Of a stretch of 64,000 nt of DNA, positions 34,500 through 43,014 are shown piece by piece (position 1 is the stretch's first letter; the number at the start of each line of letters is the position of its first letter). Origin of the DNA: Duganella margarita (lineage in GTDB: Bacteria > Pseudomonadota > Gammaproteobacteria > Burkholderiales > Burkholderiaceae_D); assembly GCF_009857535.1 (NCBI RefSeq), contig NZ_WWCS01000003.1:372001-436000 (forward strand), given 5' to 3'. The notes under the pieces were generated by a model. The model was not told where the DNA came from and ran no database searches. It worked only from the letters and a program-made list of their open reading frames with translations. Made by a program: the position numbers and the translations under genes.

Positions 34500-35987
34500 A
34501 TGTCCGCTCAACTCAACCAGGAAGCGCAGGCCGCGCCGCTGGCCGAAGGCGACAGTCTGCTGGACCAGATTGTCGAACAAAGCAAGGTCGCCAAGTCCAG
34601 CGTGGAGCACGACCGCGCCAAGGACATCATCACAGAGCTGGTCGACCAGGTGCTTGACGGCGCGGTCGTGGTCTCCAACAATCTGTCGGCGACGCTGGAC
34701 GCGCGCGTGGCGGAATTGGATCGCCTGATCTCCACGCAGCTGAGCGCCATCATGCACGCCCCGGCGTTCCAGAAGCTGGAGCAAAGCTGGACCGGCCTGC
34801 ATTATCTGGTGAAGAACTCCGCCAGCAGCTCGGGCCTGAAGATCCGCATGCTTAACGCCACCAAGCGTGAGCTGGTGAAGGACTTCCAGTCCGCGCTGGA
34901 ATTCGACCAGAGCACCATGTTCAAGAAGGTCTACGAAGAAGAATTCGGCACCTTCGGCGGCGCGCCGTACGCCGCGCTGCTGGGCGACTTTGAAATCTCG
35001 CGCCAGCCGGAGGATATGTACTTCATCGAGCAGATGTCGCACGTGGCGGCGGCTTCGCACGCGCCGTTCATCAGCGCCGCCTCGCCCGAGCTGTTTGGGC
35101 TGGAAAGCTACGGCGACCTGGCGCGGCCGCGCGATCTGTCAAAGGTGTTCGACACCGTGGAATACGCCAAGTGGAAGGCCTTCCGGGAATCCGAGGACTC
35201 GCGCTATGTGGGCCTGACGCTGCCGCGTTTCCTCGGCCGCCTGCCCTTCAACCCTGTCGATGGCACCACGGTGGAAGGCTTCAATTTTGTGGAGGAAGTG
35301 GACGGCACCGATCACCAGAAATACTTGTGGTGTAACGCCGCCTATGCTTTCGGCGCCAAGCTGACCAAGGCCTTCGGCGATTTCGGCTGGTGCGCGGCGA
35401 TCCGCGGCGTGGAGGGCGGTGGCCTGGTGGATGACCTGCCCACGCATACCTTCAAGACCGACGAGGGCGAGGTCGCGCTCAAGTGTCCGACCGAAGTAGC
35501 CATCACCGACCGCCGCGAGAAGGAACTGAGTGACCTCGGCTTCATTTCGCTGGTTCACTGCAAGAACACCTCGTACGCCGCTTTCTTCGGCGCGCAGTCG
35601 GCGCAGAAGGCCAAGAAGTACAGCAGCGAGGCGGCCAACGCCAACGCCGTGCTGTCGTCGCAGCTGCAATACATCTTTGCCGTCTCGCGCATCGCGCACT
35701 ATATGAAGGCCATGATGCGCGATAAAGTCGGCAGCTTTGCCGCCGCCTCGAATGTCGAGGACTTCCTCAACCGCTGGCTGATGAAGTACGTGCTGCTGGA
35801 CGATAACGCCAGCCAGGAACAGAAGGCGCAGTTCCCGTTGCGCGAAGCATCGGTGCAGGTGCACGAAGTGGCCGGGCGGCCGGGCGTGTACCGCGCGGTG
35901 TCCTTCCTGCGCCCGCACTTCCAGCTCGACGAACTTTCCGTTTCCCTCCGTCTGGTCGCGGAGCTGCCGCAATCGACCAACCACTAA
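34500..35987 (+). CDS. tssC: T6SS contractile sheath large subunit TssC
   Basis: 495 residues, the usual length. Characteristic segments include LSAIMHAPAFQKLEQSWTGLHYLV, FGGAPYAALLGDF, and the C-terminal LNRWLMKYVL. With TssB it forms the sheath whose contraction drives the Hcp tube outward, and TssH disassembles it. hcp follows after 25 bases. Confidence 0.97.
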   Translation: MSAQLNQEAQAAPLAEGDSLLDQIVEQSKVAKSSVEHDRAKDIITELVDQVLDGAVVVSNNLSATLDARVAELDRLISTQLSAIMHAPAFQKLEQSWTGLHYLVKNSASSSGLKIRMLNATKRELVKDFQSALEFDQSTMFKKVYEEEFGTFGGAPYAALLGDFEISRQPEDMYFIEQMSHVAAASHAPFISAASPELFGLESYGDLARPRDLSKVFDTVEYAKWKAFRESEDSRYVGLTLPRFLGRLPFNPVDGTTVEGFNFVEEVDGTDHQKYLWCNAAYAFGAKLTKAFGDFGWCAAIRGVEGGGLVDDLPTHTFKTDEGEVALKCPTEVAITDRREKELSDLGFISLVHCKNTSYAAFFGAQSAQKAKKYSSEAANANAVLSSQLQYIFAVSRIAHYMKAMMRDKVGSFAAASNVEDFLNRWLMKYVLLDDNASQEQKAQFPLREASVQVHEVAGRPGVYRAVSFLRPHFQLDELSVSLRLVAELPQSTNH

Positions 35988-36012
35988 CCCCAACAACCTA
36001 GAGGAGCATGCA

Positions 36013-36504
36013 ATGGCAATCGACGTTTATCTGTACATTGATGGCATCAAGGGCGAGTCCAATGACGACCGCCACAAGGACTGGATCGAGTGCAAATCGG
36101 TCAGCTTCGGCGTGGAGCAGCCCAAGTCCGCCACCGCCTCCACCGGCGGCGGCCACACGGCGGAGCGCTGCGAGCATCGCGACATCGTCCTCTCGAAGCT
36201 GGCCGATTTGTCCTCGCCCATCCTGCTGCAAACCTGCTCGGCCGGCCGCACCATTCCCAAGGCCCGGTTTGAATTCATGCGCGCCGACGCCCAGGGTGAG
36301 CGGGTCAAATACTTCGAGATCGAAATCGAGAATGTGCTGATCGGCGCCGTCGCGCCATCGGTGGAAGAAGGCGACATCCTGTCCGAGGACGTGGCGCTCA
36401 AATTCTCCAAGATCAAGTGGAAGTACACGCAGCAGAAAATCAGCGGCGGCGCCGGCGGCAATACCTCCGGCGGCTGGGATCTCTCCGCCAATCGCATCGT
36501 CTAA
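36013..36504 (+). CDS. hcp: T6SS tube protein Hcp (TssD)
   Basis: 163 residues. MAIDVYLYIDGIKGES and ILLQTCSAGRTIPKARFEFMR are typical of Hcp, the hexameric ring stacked into the inner tube and often an effector carrier. GAGGAGC precedes the ATG. It lacks extra C-terminal effector domains. A terminator-like hairpin follows and should make hcp the most abundant distal message of the operon. Confidence 0.97.
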   Translation: MAIDVYLYIDGIKGESNDDRHKDWIECKSVSFGVEQPKSATASTGGGHTAERCEHRDIVLSKLADLSSPILLQTCSAGRTIPKARFEFMRADAQGERVKYFEIEIENVLIGAVAPSVEEGDILSEDVALKFSKIKWKYTQQKISGGAGGNTSGGWDLSANRIV

Positions 36505-36561
36505 GGCTCCCCCCGCGCCCGCGACGGGCAAAATGGCGACTCGTCGCGGCGCGCTTTTTCG

Positions 36562-36588
36562 GCCAGGCCTCCCGGCCTGGCTTCTTTT
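36562..36588 (+). terminator. Intrinsic terminator between hcp and tssE
   Basis: GCCAGGCC and GGCCTGGC form a perfect eight-base-pair stem with a TCCC loop, followed by TTCTTTT. Because tssE and tssH follow on the same strand with no other visible promoter, it probably acts as a partial attenuator. Confidence 0.7.
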
Positions 36589-36600
36589 CGAAAGCATCCG

Positions 36601-37062
36601 ATGAATGGCTTTGCTCCCGGCCTGCTTGACCGTCTGCTCGGCGATCACGACCGCCCGATGACGCTGGAGCAGTACAAGGACAGTGTGGCGCGCGATCTGG
36701 AAGATCTGCTCAACACGCGCTGCGCGCTGCCGGATGAACTGATGCGCGCCTACCCTGAATGCACACGCTCCATCGCCAACTATGGTCTGGTGGATTTTGC
36801 CGGCATGTGCCTGAACAGCGCCGAGGACCGGGCCCGCATCTGCGCCGCACTGAAGGCCGCCATCGAGCGGCACGAACCACGGCTGCGCAATGTGCAGGCG
36901 CGGCTGGAGCGTGAATCCGGCGCCATCAACCGCGTCAGTTTTGCCATCTTCGGCACGCTGGCCGGATTGCCCATCACCGAAGCAGTCAGCTTTGACGCGG
37001 TGCTGCAACCGTCATCGCTGCATTACTCCATCAATCGCAGCGCACGCGGAGGCCGGACATGA
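36601..37062 (+). CDS. tssE: T6SS baseplate protein TssE (gp25-like)
   Basis: 153 residues. The FAPGLLDRLLGDHD start, LLNTRCALPDEL and the SIANYGLVDF segment fit TssE, the homologue of the T4 baseplate wedge protein gp25. It lies between the attenuator and tssH and overlaps tssH by four bases (ATGA). In most loci tssE is followed by tssF and tssG, which are missing here. Confidence 0.92.
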   Translation: MNGFAPGLLDRLLGDHDRPMTLEQYKDSVARDLEDLLNTRCALPDELMRAYPECTRSIANYGLVDFAGMCLNSAEDRARICAALKAAIERHEPRLRNVQARLERESGAINRVSFAIFGTLAGLPITEAVSFDAVLQPSSLHYSINRSARGGRT

Positions 37063-39668
37063 ATCTCAACCTGAAAACGCTGATCGGCAAACTGAATGAC
37101 ACCACCCGTTTGGCCGCCACCCGCGCTGCCAGCATCTGCGTGGCGCTCGGGCAGTACGAGGTGGAAGTTGAACATCTGTTTCTGGCGCTGCTGGAACAGG
37201 AGCGCAGCGATGTGGTGCTGATTGCGCGCCGCTGCGACGTCAACATCGAGGCGCTGGAAGCCGACCTGCATCAGGAAATCAGCCAGTTCAAGACGGGCAG
37301 CACGCGCACGCCGGTGTTTTCGCGCCATCTGCCGCTGCTGCTGGAAAACGCGTGGCTGATCGCATCGCTGGCGACGCCGCCGGCGCCGATCCGCAGCGCG
37401 CACCTGCTGGTGGCGCTGCTGACCGAACCGGAACTGGAACAGCTGGCGCAGCGCGCCTCGCAGCAGTTTGCCAACATACCCATCGACGAAGTCAAACATC
37501 AACTGGAGAAGTACACGCATGGCTCGCAGGAAGAGACGACCGCAGCCCCCGATACCGCGGCCGAACCGCTTGCCGGCATACCGCAAGCCGGCAGTCCGCG
37601 TACGCCCGCGCTGGACCAGTACACCACCAGCCTGACGCGCCAGGCGCGCGACGGCAAGCTCGATCCCGTTATCGGGCGGGAGACAGAGATTCGGCAGGTG
37701 GTGGACATCCTGCTGCGTCGCCGGCAGAACAATCCCATCCTGACTGGCGAAGCCGGTGTTGGCAAGACCGCCGTGGTGGAAGGACTGGCGCTGCGCGTGG
37801 CTGCTGGCGACGTGCCCGCATCACTGAAAGCTGTTGAGATCCGCGTTTTGGATATGGGCCTGTTGCAGGCCGGCGCCAGCGTCAAGGGCGAGTTTGAAAA
37901 CCGCCTGAAAAATGTCATTGACGAAGTGAAGCAAAGCCCGCATGCCATCATCCTGTTCATCGACGAGGCGCACACGATGATCGGCGCCGGCGGCACGGCC
38001 GGCCAGAACGACGCCGCCAACCTGCTCAAGCCCGCGCTGGCGCGTGGCGAGTTGCGGACCATCGCCGCCACCACATGGAGCGAGTACAAGAAATACTTCG
38101 AGAAGGACGCCGCCCTGGCACGTCGCTTCCAGGTGGTGAAGGTGGAAGAGCCGGACGAGAACATTGCCAGCGCCATGCTGCGGGCGATGGCGCCGCTGAT
38201 GGAGCAGCACTTCGCTATCCGCATCCGCGACGAGGCGGTGACCGAGGCGGTGCGGCTATCGCACCGCTATATCAGCGGCCGCCAGTTACCCGACAAGGCA
38301 GTCAGCGTGCTGGATACCGCCTGCGCCCGCGTGGCGTTGGCGCAAAGCGGCACGCCGGCCTTGCTGGAAGACGCCGCGCGCCAGATGGATCGCATCGCTG
38401 CTGAAATCTCCGCCTTGCAGCGCGAGGAAGCGGGCGGGGCGCAGCACCAGCGCGTGCAACAACGCTTGCAGCAGCTACAGGCGGAGCATGCGGCGCTGCA
38501 GGAAGAGCATGCACGTCACGCCGAACGCTGGCAGCGCGAACAATCCATCGTCGCCGCCATTACGCGTCAGCGGGCGGCCGACGGCAGCGCGGCGGAAGTG
38601 CGGGCGCTGAAAGAAGAACTGCATGCGCTGCAAGGCGAAACGCCGATGGTGCCGCTGGAAGTGGATGGCGTCACGGTAGCGGCCATCGTCTCCGGCTGGA
38701 CCGGTATCCCGCTGGGTAAAATGGTCAGGGACGAAATCAACACCGTGCTGCGGCTACAGGATGCGCTGCAATCCCGCATCCTCGGCCAACCGCACGCCAT
38801 GGCTGCCGTGGCGCAGCGCGTGCGCACCGCGCGCGCTAATCTTGATGATCCCAATAAGCCGAAAGGCGTGTTCCTGTTCGTCGGCCCATCCGGAGTGGGC
38901 AAGACCGAAACCGCGTTGGCGCTCGCCGATCTGCTGTACGGCGGGGAACGAAAACTCCTGACCATCAATATGAGCGAATACCAGGAAGCGCATAGCGTCT
39001 CCGGCCTCAAAGGTTCGCCGCCCGGCTATGTGGGCTACGGCCAAGGCGGCGTGCTGACCGAAGCGGTGCGCCGCAATCCCTACAGCGTGGTGCTGCTGGA
39101 TGAAATCGAAAAAGCGCATCCCGACGTTCTCGAACTATTCTTCCAGGTGTTCGATAAAGGCGTGATGGACGATGCCGAAGGCCGCGAGATCGACTTCCGC
39201 AACACCATCATCATCGCCACCGCCAATGCGGGATCGGCCACCATCATGCAGGCTTGCCTGAACCAGGAGACGCCGCCGCAGCCGGAGCAATTGGAAGCGC
39301 TGCTGCGTCCACAACTGGTCAAACACTTCAAGCCAGCCTTCCTCGGCCGCGTGAAGGTGGTGCCGTATTACCCGATTCCCGATGCGGTGCTGAGCGGGAT
39401 CATCATCCTCAAGCTGGCGCGCATCGCCCGGCGCATCCGCGCGCATCACCATGCCGAATTTACCTACGATGCTTCGCTGGTGAACGCCGTGCTGGCGCGC
39501 TGCACCGAAGTCGATTCCGGCGCGCGCAATGTGGACCACATCCTTAACGGCACGCTGCTGCCGGAGATCGCGCAGGCGGTGCTGGAGAAGATGGCGCAGG
39601 AAGAAGCCATCACCCAGATCAGGGTCGGCGCCAGCAGCAAGGGCCAGTTCAAATACACCGTCAAATAG
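37059..39668 (+). CDS. tssH: T6SS sheath-disassembly ATPase TssH (ClpV)
   Basis: 869 residues. A Clp N-terminal domain (about 1-160) binds the contracted sheath. The first AAA+ module has Walker A GEAGVGKT (230-237), the middle coiled coil lies at about 430-540, and the second AAA+ module has Walker A GPSGVGKT (609-616) with LLDEIEKAHPDV. The C-terminal domain is complete. It recycles TssB/C after contraction. It follows tssE directly, with no tssF or tssG in between. Confidence 0.97.
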   Translation: MNLNLKTLIGKLNDTTRLAATRAASICVALGQYEVEVEHLFLALLEQERSDVVLIARRCDVNIEALEADLHQEISQFKTGSTRTPVFSRHLPLLLENAWLIASLATPPAPIRSAHLLVALLTEPELEQLAQRASQQFANIPIDEVKHQLEKYTHGSQEETTAAPDTAAEPLAGIPQAGSPRTPALDQYTTSLTRQARDGKLDPVIGRETEIRQVVDILLRRRQNNPILTGEAGVGKTAVVEGLALRVAAGDVPASLKAVEIRVLDMGLLQAGASVKGEFENRLKNVIDEVKQSPHAIILFIDEAHTMIGAGGTAGQNDAANLLKPALARGELRTIAATTWSEYKKYFEKDAALARRFQVVKVEEPDENIASAMLRAMAPLMEQHFAIRIRDEAVTEAVRLSHRYISGRQLPDKAVSVLDTACARVALAQSGTPALLEDAARQMDRIAAEISALQREEAGGAQHQRVQQRLQQLQAEHAALQEEHARHAERWQREQSIVAAITRQRAADGSAAEVRALKEELHALQGETPMVPLEVDGVTVAAIVSGWTGIPLGKMVRDEINTVLRLQDALQSRILGQPHAMAAVAQRVRTARANLDDPNKPKGVFLFVGPSGVGKTETALALADLLYGGERKLLTINMSEYQEAHSVSGLKGSPPGYVGYGQGGVLTEAVRRNPYSVVLLDEIEKAHPDVLELFFQVFDKGVMDDAEGREIDFRNTIIIATANAGSATIMQACLNQETPPQPEQLEALLRPQLVKHFKPAFLGRVKVVPYYPIPDAVLSGIIILKLARIARRIRAHHHAEFTYDASLVNAVLARCTEVDSGARNVDHILNGTLLPEIAQAVLEKMAQEEAITQIRVGASSKGQFKYTVK

Positions 39669-39677
39669 GAGGCGACC

Positions 39678-40538
39678 ATGTTGAACGTAGCGCAACTGCT
39701 GCAACCAGTCAGCGCTGAACAGCGCTGCGGCCAGGACCTGTCGTTCAGCAAGGAGGTCGACGAGATCGCGCAAGCGCGCCAGTACGACGATCCCTCGCTG
39801 GACCAGGGCGAATGGGCCACCACGCTGAAGGAAGCAGACTGGCCGCTGGTGGCCGCGCGCTGCGCCGACATGATCGCCACCCGCAGCAAGGACTTGCGCC
39901 TGGCCGCCTGGCTGGCCGAAGCCCTGGCCAAGACGCGCGGCCTGCGCGGTCTGGGTGACGGCTTCGCGCTGCTGGCCGGCTTATGCGACATGTACTGGAC
40001 CGATTTGTATCCGTTAGTCGATGACGGCGACTATGATCAGCGCATCGGCAACCTGTTCTGGCTGCTTGCCCGCACCCCGGCTCTGGTACTGGAATGTGCG
40101 GCCGAAAAACCCCAGTTAAGCGATGCGGAATACTGCCTTGCCAGCCTGATTGCGCTGGAACGCGTGGTAGATACGCAACTAGGCGCAGACGGCCCCGGCT
40201 TTACGCCGGCCAAGGATGCGGTGCAGGCGGTGATCGGCAGCCTGGCGCCGTTTGGCAATGCTGTCATGGTTGCCGACGCTGGCCAAGCCACTCTTGGTAA
40301 CGCTGTCACACAAACCGACACTGGCTTGCAGAATCGAACACAGGCCTTGCAACAGCTGCGTCTCGTAGCGGATTTCTTTCGCCGCACCGAGCCGCATAGT
40401 CCGGTCGCCTACCTGGCCGACCGCGCAGCAAGCTGGGGGGAGATGCCGCTGCATCTGTGGTTGAGAAGCGTTATCAGGGATCCCGCTATCCTGGCCGGAA
40501 TGGATGAGTTGCTGGCCGTGCCGAAGACCGTCGAATAA
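39678..40538 (+). CDS. tssA: T6SS assembly protein TssA (short form)
   Basis: 286 residues. The ImpA N-terminal domain is visible in LLQPVSAEQRCGQDLSFSKEVDEI and DWPLVAARCADMIATRSKDLRLAAWLAEAL. The C-terminal part is short, with RLVADFFRRTEPHSPVAYL. TssA proteins with short C-termini act at the baseplate or sheath end, while longer forms cap the tube. AGGAGG precedes the ATG, nine bases after tssH. It is the last T6SS gene in the window. Confidence 0.9.
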   Translation: MLNVAQLLQPVSAEQRCGQDLSFSKEVDEIAQARQYDDPSLDQGEWATTLKEADWPLVAARCADMIATRSKDLRLAAWLAEALAKTRGLRGLGDGFALLAGLCDMYWTDLYPLVDDGDYDQRIGNLFWLLARTPALVLECAAEKPQLSDAEYCLASLIALERVVDTQLGADGPGFTPAKDAVQAVIGSLAPFGNAVMVADAGQATLGNAVTQTDTGLQNRTQALQQLRLVADFFRRTEPHSPVAYLADRAASWGEMPLHLWLRSVIRDPAILAGMDELLAVPKTVE

Positions 40539-40639
40539 TGCTGCGGCGCAATGCCGAATATTTCTTTAATGCTACTTATCGCGGAGGATTAGTGCTAGCA
40601 TGAATTGAACAATCCAGACTTTTAGCGAGGGAGTTGGCT

Positions 40640-42367
40640 ATGAATAATCTCAAGATTGGTACGCGCCTCGGCTTCGGTTTTTCGCTCATTTTGTTACTCC
40701 TGGTTGCGATGACTTCGATAGGCATCCTGCGTCTGAGCAGCGCCAGTGACAAGACCGATGAGATGATCAACGTGAAGATCCGCGATGAGCGTCTGACCGC
40801 CGAATGGGGCAAGATCATCGAAGTCAACGCCGCCCGCACCACAGGCGCTTTCATGGTGCGCGATCCGGCCGATCAGAAAAAGCTGGAGGCGCTGATGGCC
40901 GAATCGTCCGGCCGCGCCACGCAGATCCAGGATCAGATTGGGTCGACCATCGACGATGACCGACTCAAGCCGCTGTTCAAGCAAGTGCTGGACACGCGCA
41001 AGGCCTACACCGAATTCCGCAAGGCGGTCTTCGCCGCCAAGAACGCCGGCGACCTGGAAAGGGCCACCAAAATCTATGAAGGCGAGATGACCCAAAGCCG
41101 CATCCAGTATCTGGGCGCGCTGAAAAACTTCGTCGATAAGCAGGCTGCGTTGCTGGACGAGTCGGCCGCCGAGATTCAACAGCAATACCGCAGCGGACGC
41201 GCGCTGCTCATCATGCTTGGGCTGGCGGCGATTGTGATGGGGGTGGTCGCCGCGTGGTGGATCACGCGCACCATCACGCAGCCGATTAATGCTGCGCTGA
41301 AGGTCGCGGAGACGGTATCGTCGGGCGATCTGACCAGCGACATCCAGGTCAACAGCAGCGATGAAACCGGCCAGTTGATGCATGCGCTGAAAACCATGAA
41401 CACCAATCTGGTGAACATCGTCGGCCAGGTGCGCAATGGCACGGATTTGATCGCGACGGCGTCCACGGAAATCGCCGCCGGCAATCAGGATCTGTCTTCG
41501 CGCACCGAGGAGCAAGCCAGCTCGCTGGAGGAAACCGCTTCGTCGATGGAAGAGCTGACGTCCACCGTGCGCTTCAACGCGGAGAACGCGCGACAAGCGA
41601 ATGAACTGGCGATCAACGCGTCGGAAATCGCCAGTCGTGGCGGCTCGGTAGTGGGCGAAGTGGTGAGCACCATGGGATCGATCAACGATTCGTCGCGCAA
41701 GATTGTGGACATTATTTCGGTCATCGATGGCATCGCATTCCAGACCAATATTCTCGCGTTGAACGCGGCAGTGGAAGCGGCGCGCGCGGGTGAGCAGGGA
41801 CGTGGCTTCGCGGTGGTGGCGTCAGAAGTGCGCAATCTGGCGCAGCGCTCCGCGTCGGCCGCCAAGGACATCAAGAGCCTGATCGACGATTCGGTGCAGA
41901 AGGTGCAGATCGGCTCCGAGCTGGTGGACAAGGCCGGCCAGACGATGGAGGAAATCGTCCAGAGCATCAGCCGCGTCACGCAGATCATGACGCAGATTAG
42001 CAATGCCAGCGAAGAGCAGAGCATCGGCATCGCGCAGGTCAACGATGCGATCACGCAGATGGATCAGGTGACCCAGCAGAATGCCGCGCTGGTGGAGGAA
42101 GCCGCAGCGGCGGCGGAATCGATGCAGGAGCAGTCGGCCAAGCTGGCGGATGTGGTCAGCGTGTTCAAGCTTGATGCGTCGTATGCACCATCGGCGCCGG
42201 CCTTGCCGCGCGCGCCGGTGCGTGCTGCTGCACTGCCTCGCCGTACGGCGGCCGTGGCGGCGCCGGTAAAACGCGCCGCGCCGGCGGTGGGCGCTGCATC
42301 CGCGCCAGCGCGGGCTGCTCCGCGCAAAGCCGTCACCACCGGCGAGTCGGACTGGGAAGAGTTCTAA
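40640..42367 (+). CDS. Methyl-accepting chemotaxis protein
   Basis: 575 residues. Two membrane helices (about 10-32 and 190-210) enclose a periplasmic four-helix sensor (about 33-188). A HAMP domain and the signalling tip with IISVIDGIAFQTNILALNAAVEAARAGEQGRGFAVVA follow. An Ala/Pro/Arg-rich linker leads to the C-terminal pentapeptide DWEEF, which matches the xWxxF tether for CheR/CheB, so it probably belongs to the Tar-like adapting receptors. The ligand is unknown. I use the ATG at 40640, preceded by GAGGGAG, rather than an upstream TTG. No flagellar sigma28 promoter was recognised. Confidence 0.95.
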   Translation: MNNLKIGTRLGFGFSLILLLLVAMTSIGILRLSSASDKTDEMINVKIRDERLTAEWGKIIEVNAARTTGAFMVRDPADQKKLEALMAESSGRATQIQDQIGSTIDDDRLKPLFKQVLDTRKAYTEFRKAVFAAKNAGDLERATKIYEGEMTQSRIQYLGALKNFVDKQAALLDESAAEIQQQYRSGRALLIMLGLAAIVMGVVAAWWITRTITQPINAALKVAETVSSGDLTSDIQVNSSDETGQLMHALKTMNTNLVNIVGQVRNGTDLIATASTEIAAGNQDLSSRTEEQASSLEETASSMEELTSTVRFNAENARQANELAINASEIASRGGSVVGEVVSTMGSINDSSRKIVDIISVIDGIAFQTNILALNAAVEAARAGEQGRGFAVVASEVRNLAQRSASAAKDIKSLIDDSVQKVQIGSELVDKAGQTMEEIVQSISRVTQIMTQISNASEEQSIGIAQVNDAITQMDQVTQQNAALVEEAAAAAESMQEQSAKLADVVSVFKLDASYAPSAPALPRAPVRAAALPRRTAAVAAPVKRAAPAVGAASAPARAAPRKAVTTGESDWEEF

Positions 42368-42378
42368 GCCGCGATACA

Positions 42379-43014
42379 ATGGCGGGTATGAATACCGCCA
42401 GTTCCTTACCAGCCGCGCGGCGCGCCTTATGCGCCGCGTGCCTGCGCCCACAGCAGACCTGCATCTGCCGCTGGGTCACAGTGCTACCCAATCACGTGGA
42501 AGTGCTGATCCTTCAACACCCAATGGAAGTCAGCAATGCCAAAGGCAGCGCGCGGCTGCTGCATCTATGTCTGGCCAGCAGCCGCCTGGAAGTCGGAGAG
42601 AGCTTCGGTCAGGCGCAACTGCAAGCGCTACTGTCGCCCGAGCGCCGCAACGTGCTGCTGTATCCCAACACGGAAGACGCATCGCTCGGACTTGCCAGGC
42701 CGCAGCCGTTTGACGACGCCTGGCTACGCGAGCCGCTGCGATTGGTGGTATTGGACGGCACCTGGCGCAAGAGCCGCAAGATGCTGTATCTGAACCCGCT
42801 GCTGCAAACTTTGCCACGCCTGCCGCTGCGCGACACGCCGCCGTCGCACTACCTGATCCGCAAGGCGCATTTGCCAGACCAGCTGTCGACGCTGGAAGCC
42901 ACCGTCTACGCGCTGGCGCAACTGGAAAACGATATAAACAAATACAATCCGCTGATCGACGCCTTCGATGGCTTTGTCGCGCAGCAGGCCAGTTACGTTA
43001 CGCGATCAGTTTGA
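42379..43014 (+). CDS. DTW-domain tRNA-uridine aminocarboxypropyltransferase
   Basis: 211 residues. A zinc-binding cluster (C18, C21, C28, C30) opens the protein. The D-x-T-W motif occurs in VVLDGTWRKSRKM, and YLIRKAHLPDQLSTLEA forms the second family block. DTW enzymes such as E. coli TapT (YfiP) transfer the aminocarboxypropyl group of SAM to U47 of tRNAs. ATGs at 42379 and 42388 are both possible starts. The last 17 bases overlap the 3' end of the convergent Hsp70 gene. Confidence 0.88.
   Translation: MAGMNTASSLPAARRALCAACLRPQQTCICRWVTVLPNHVEVLILQHPMEVSNAKGSARLLHLCLASSRLEVGESFGQAQLQALLSPERRNVLLYPNTEDASLGLARPQPFDDAWLREPLRLVVLDGTWRKSRKMLYLNPLLQTLPRLPLRDTPPSHYLIRKAHLPDQLSTLEATVYALAQLENDINKYNPLIDAFDGFVAQQASYVTRSV

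Noticed and set aside
40539..40639. Possible flagellar sigma28 promoter before the chemoreceptor
   Set aside because: No TAAA-N15-GCCGATAA arrangement could be found; the similarity is limited to a few AT bases.
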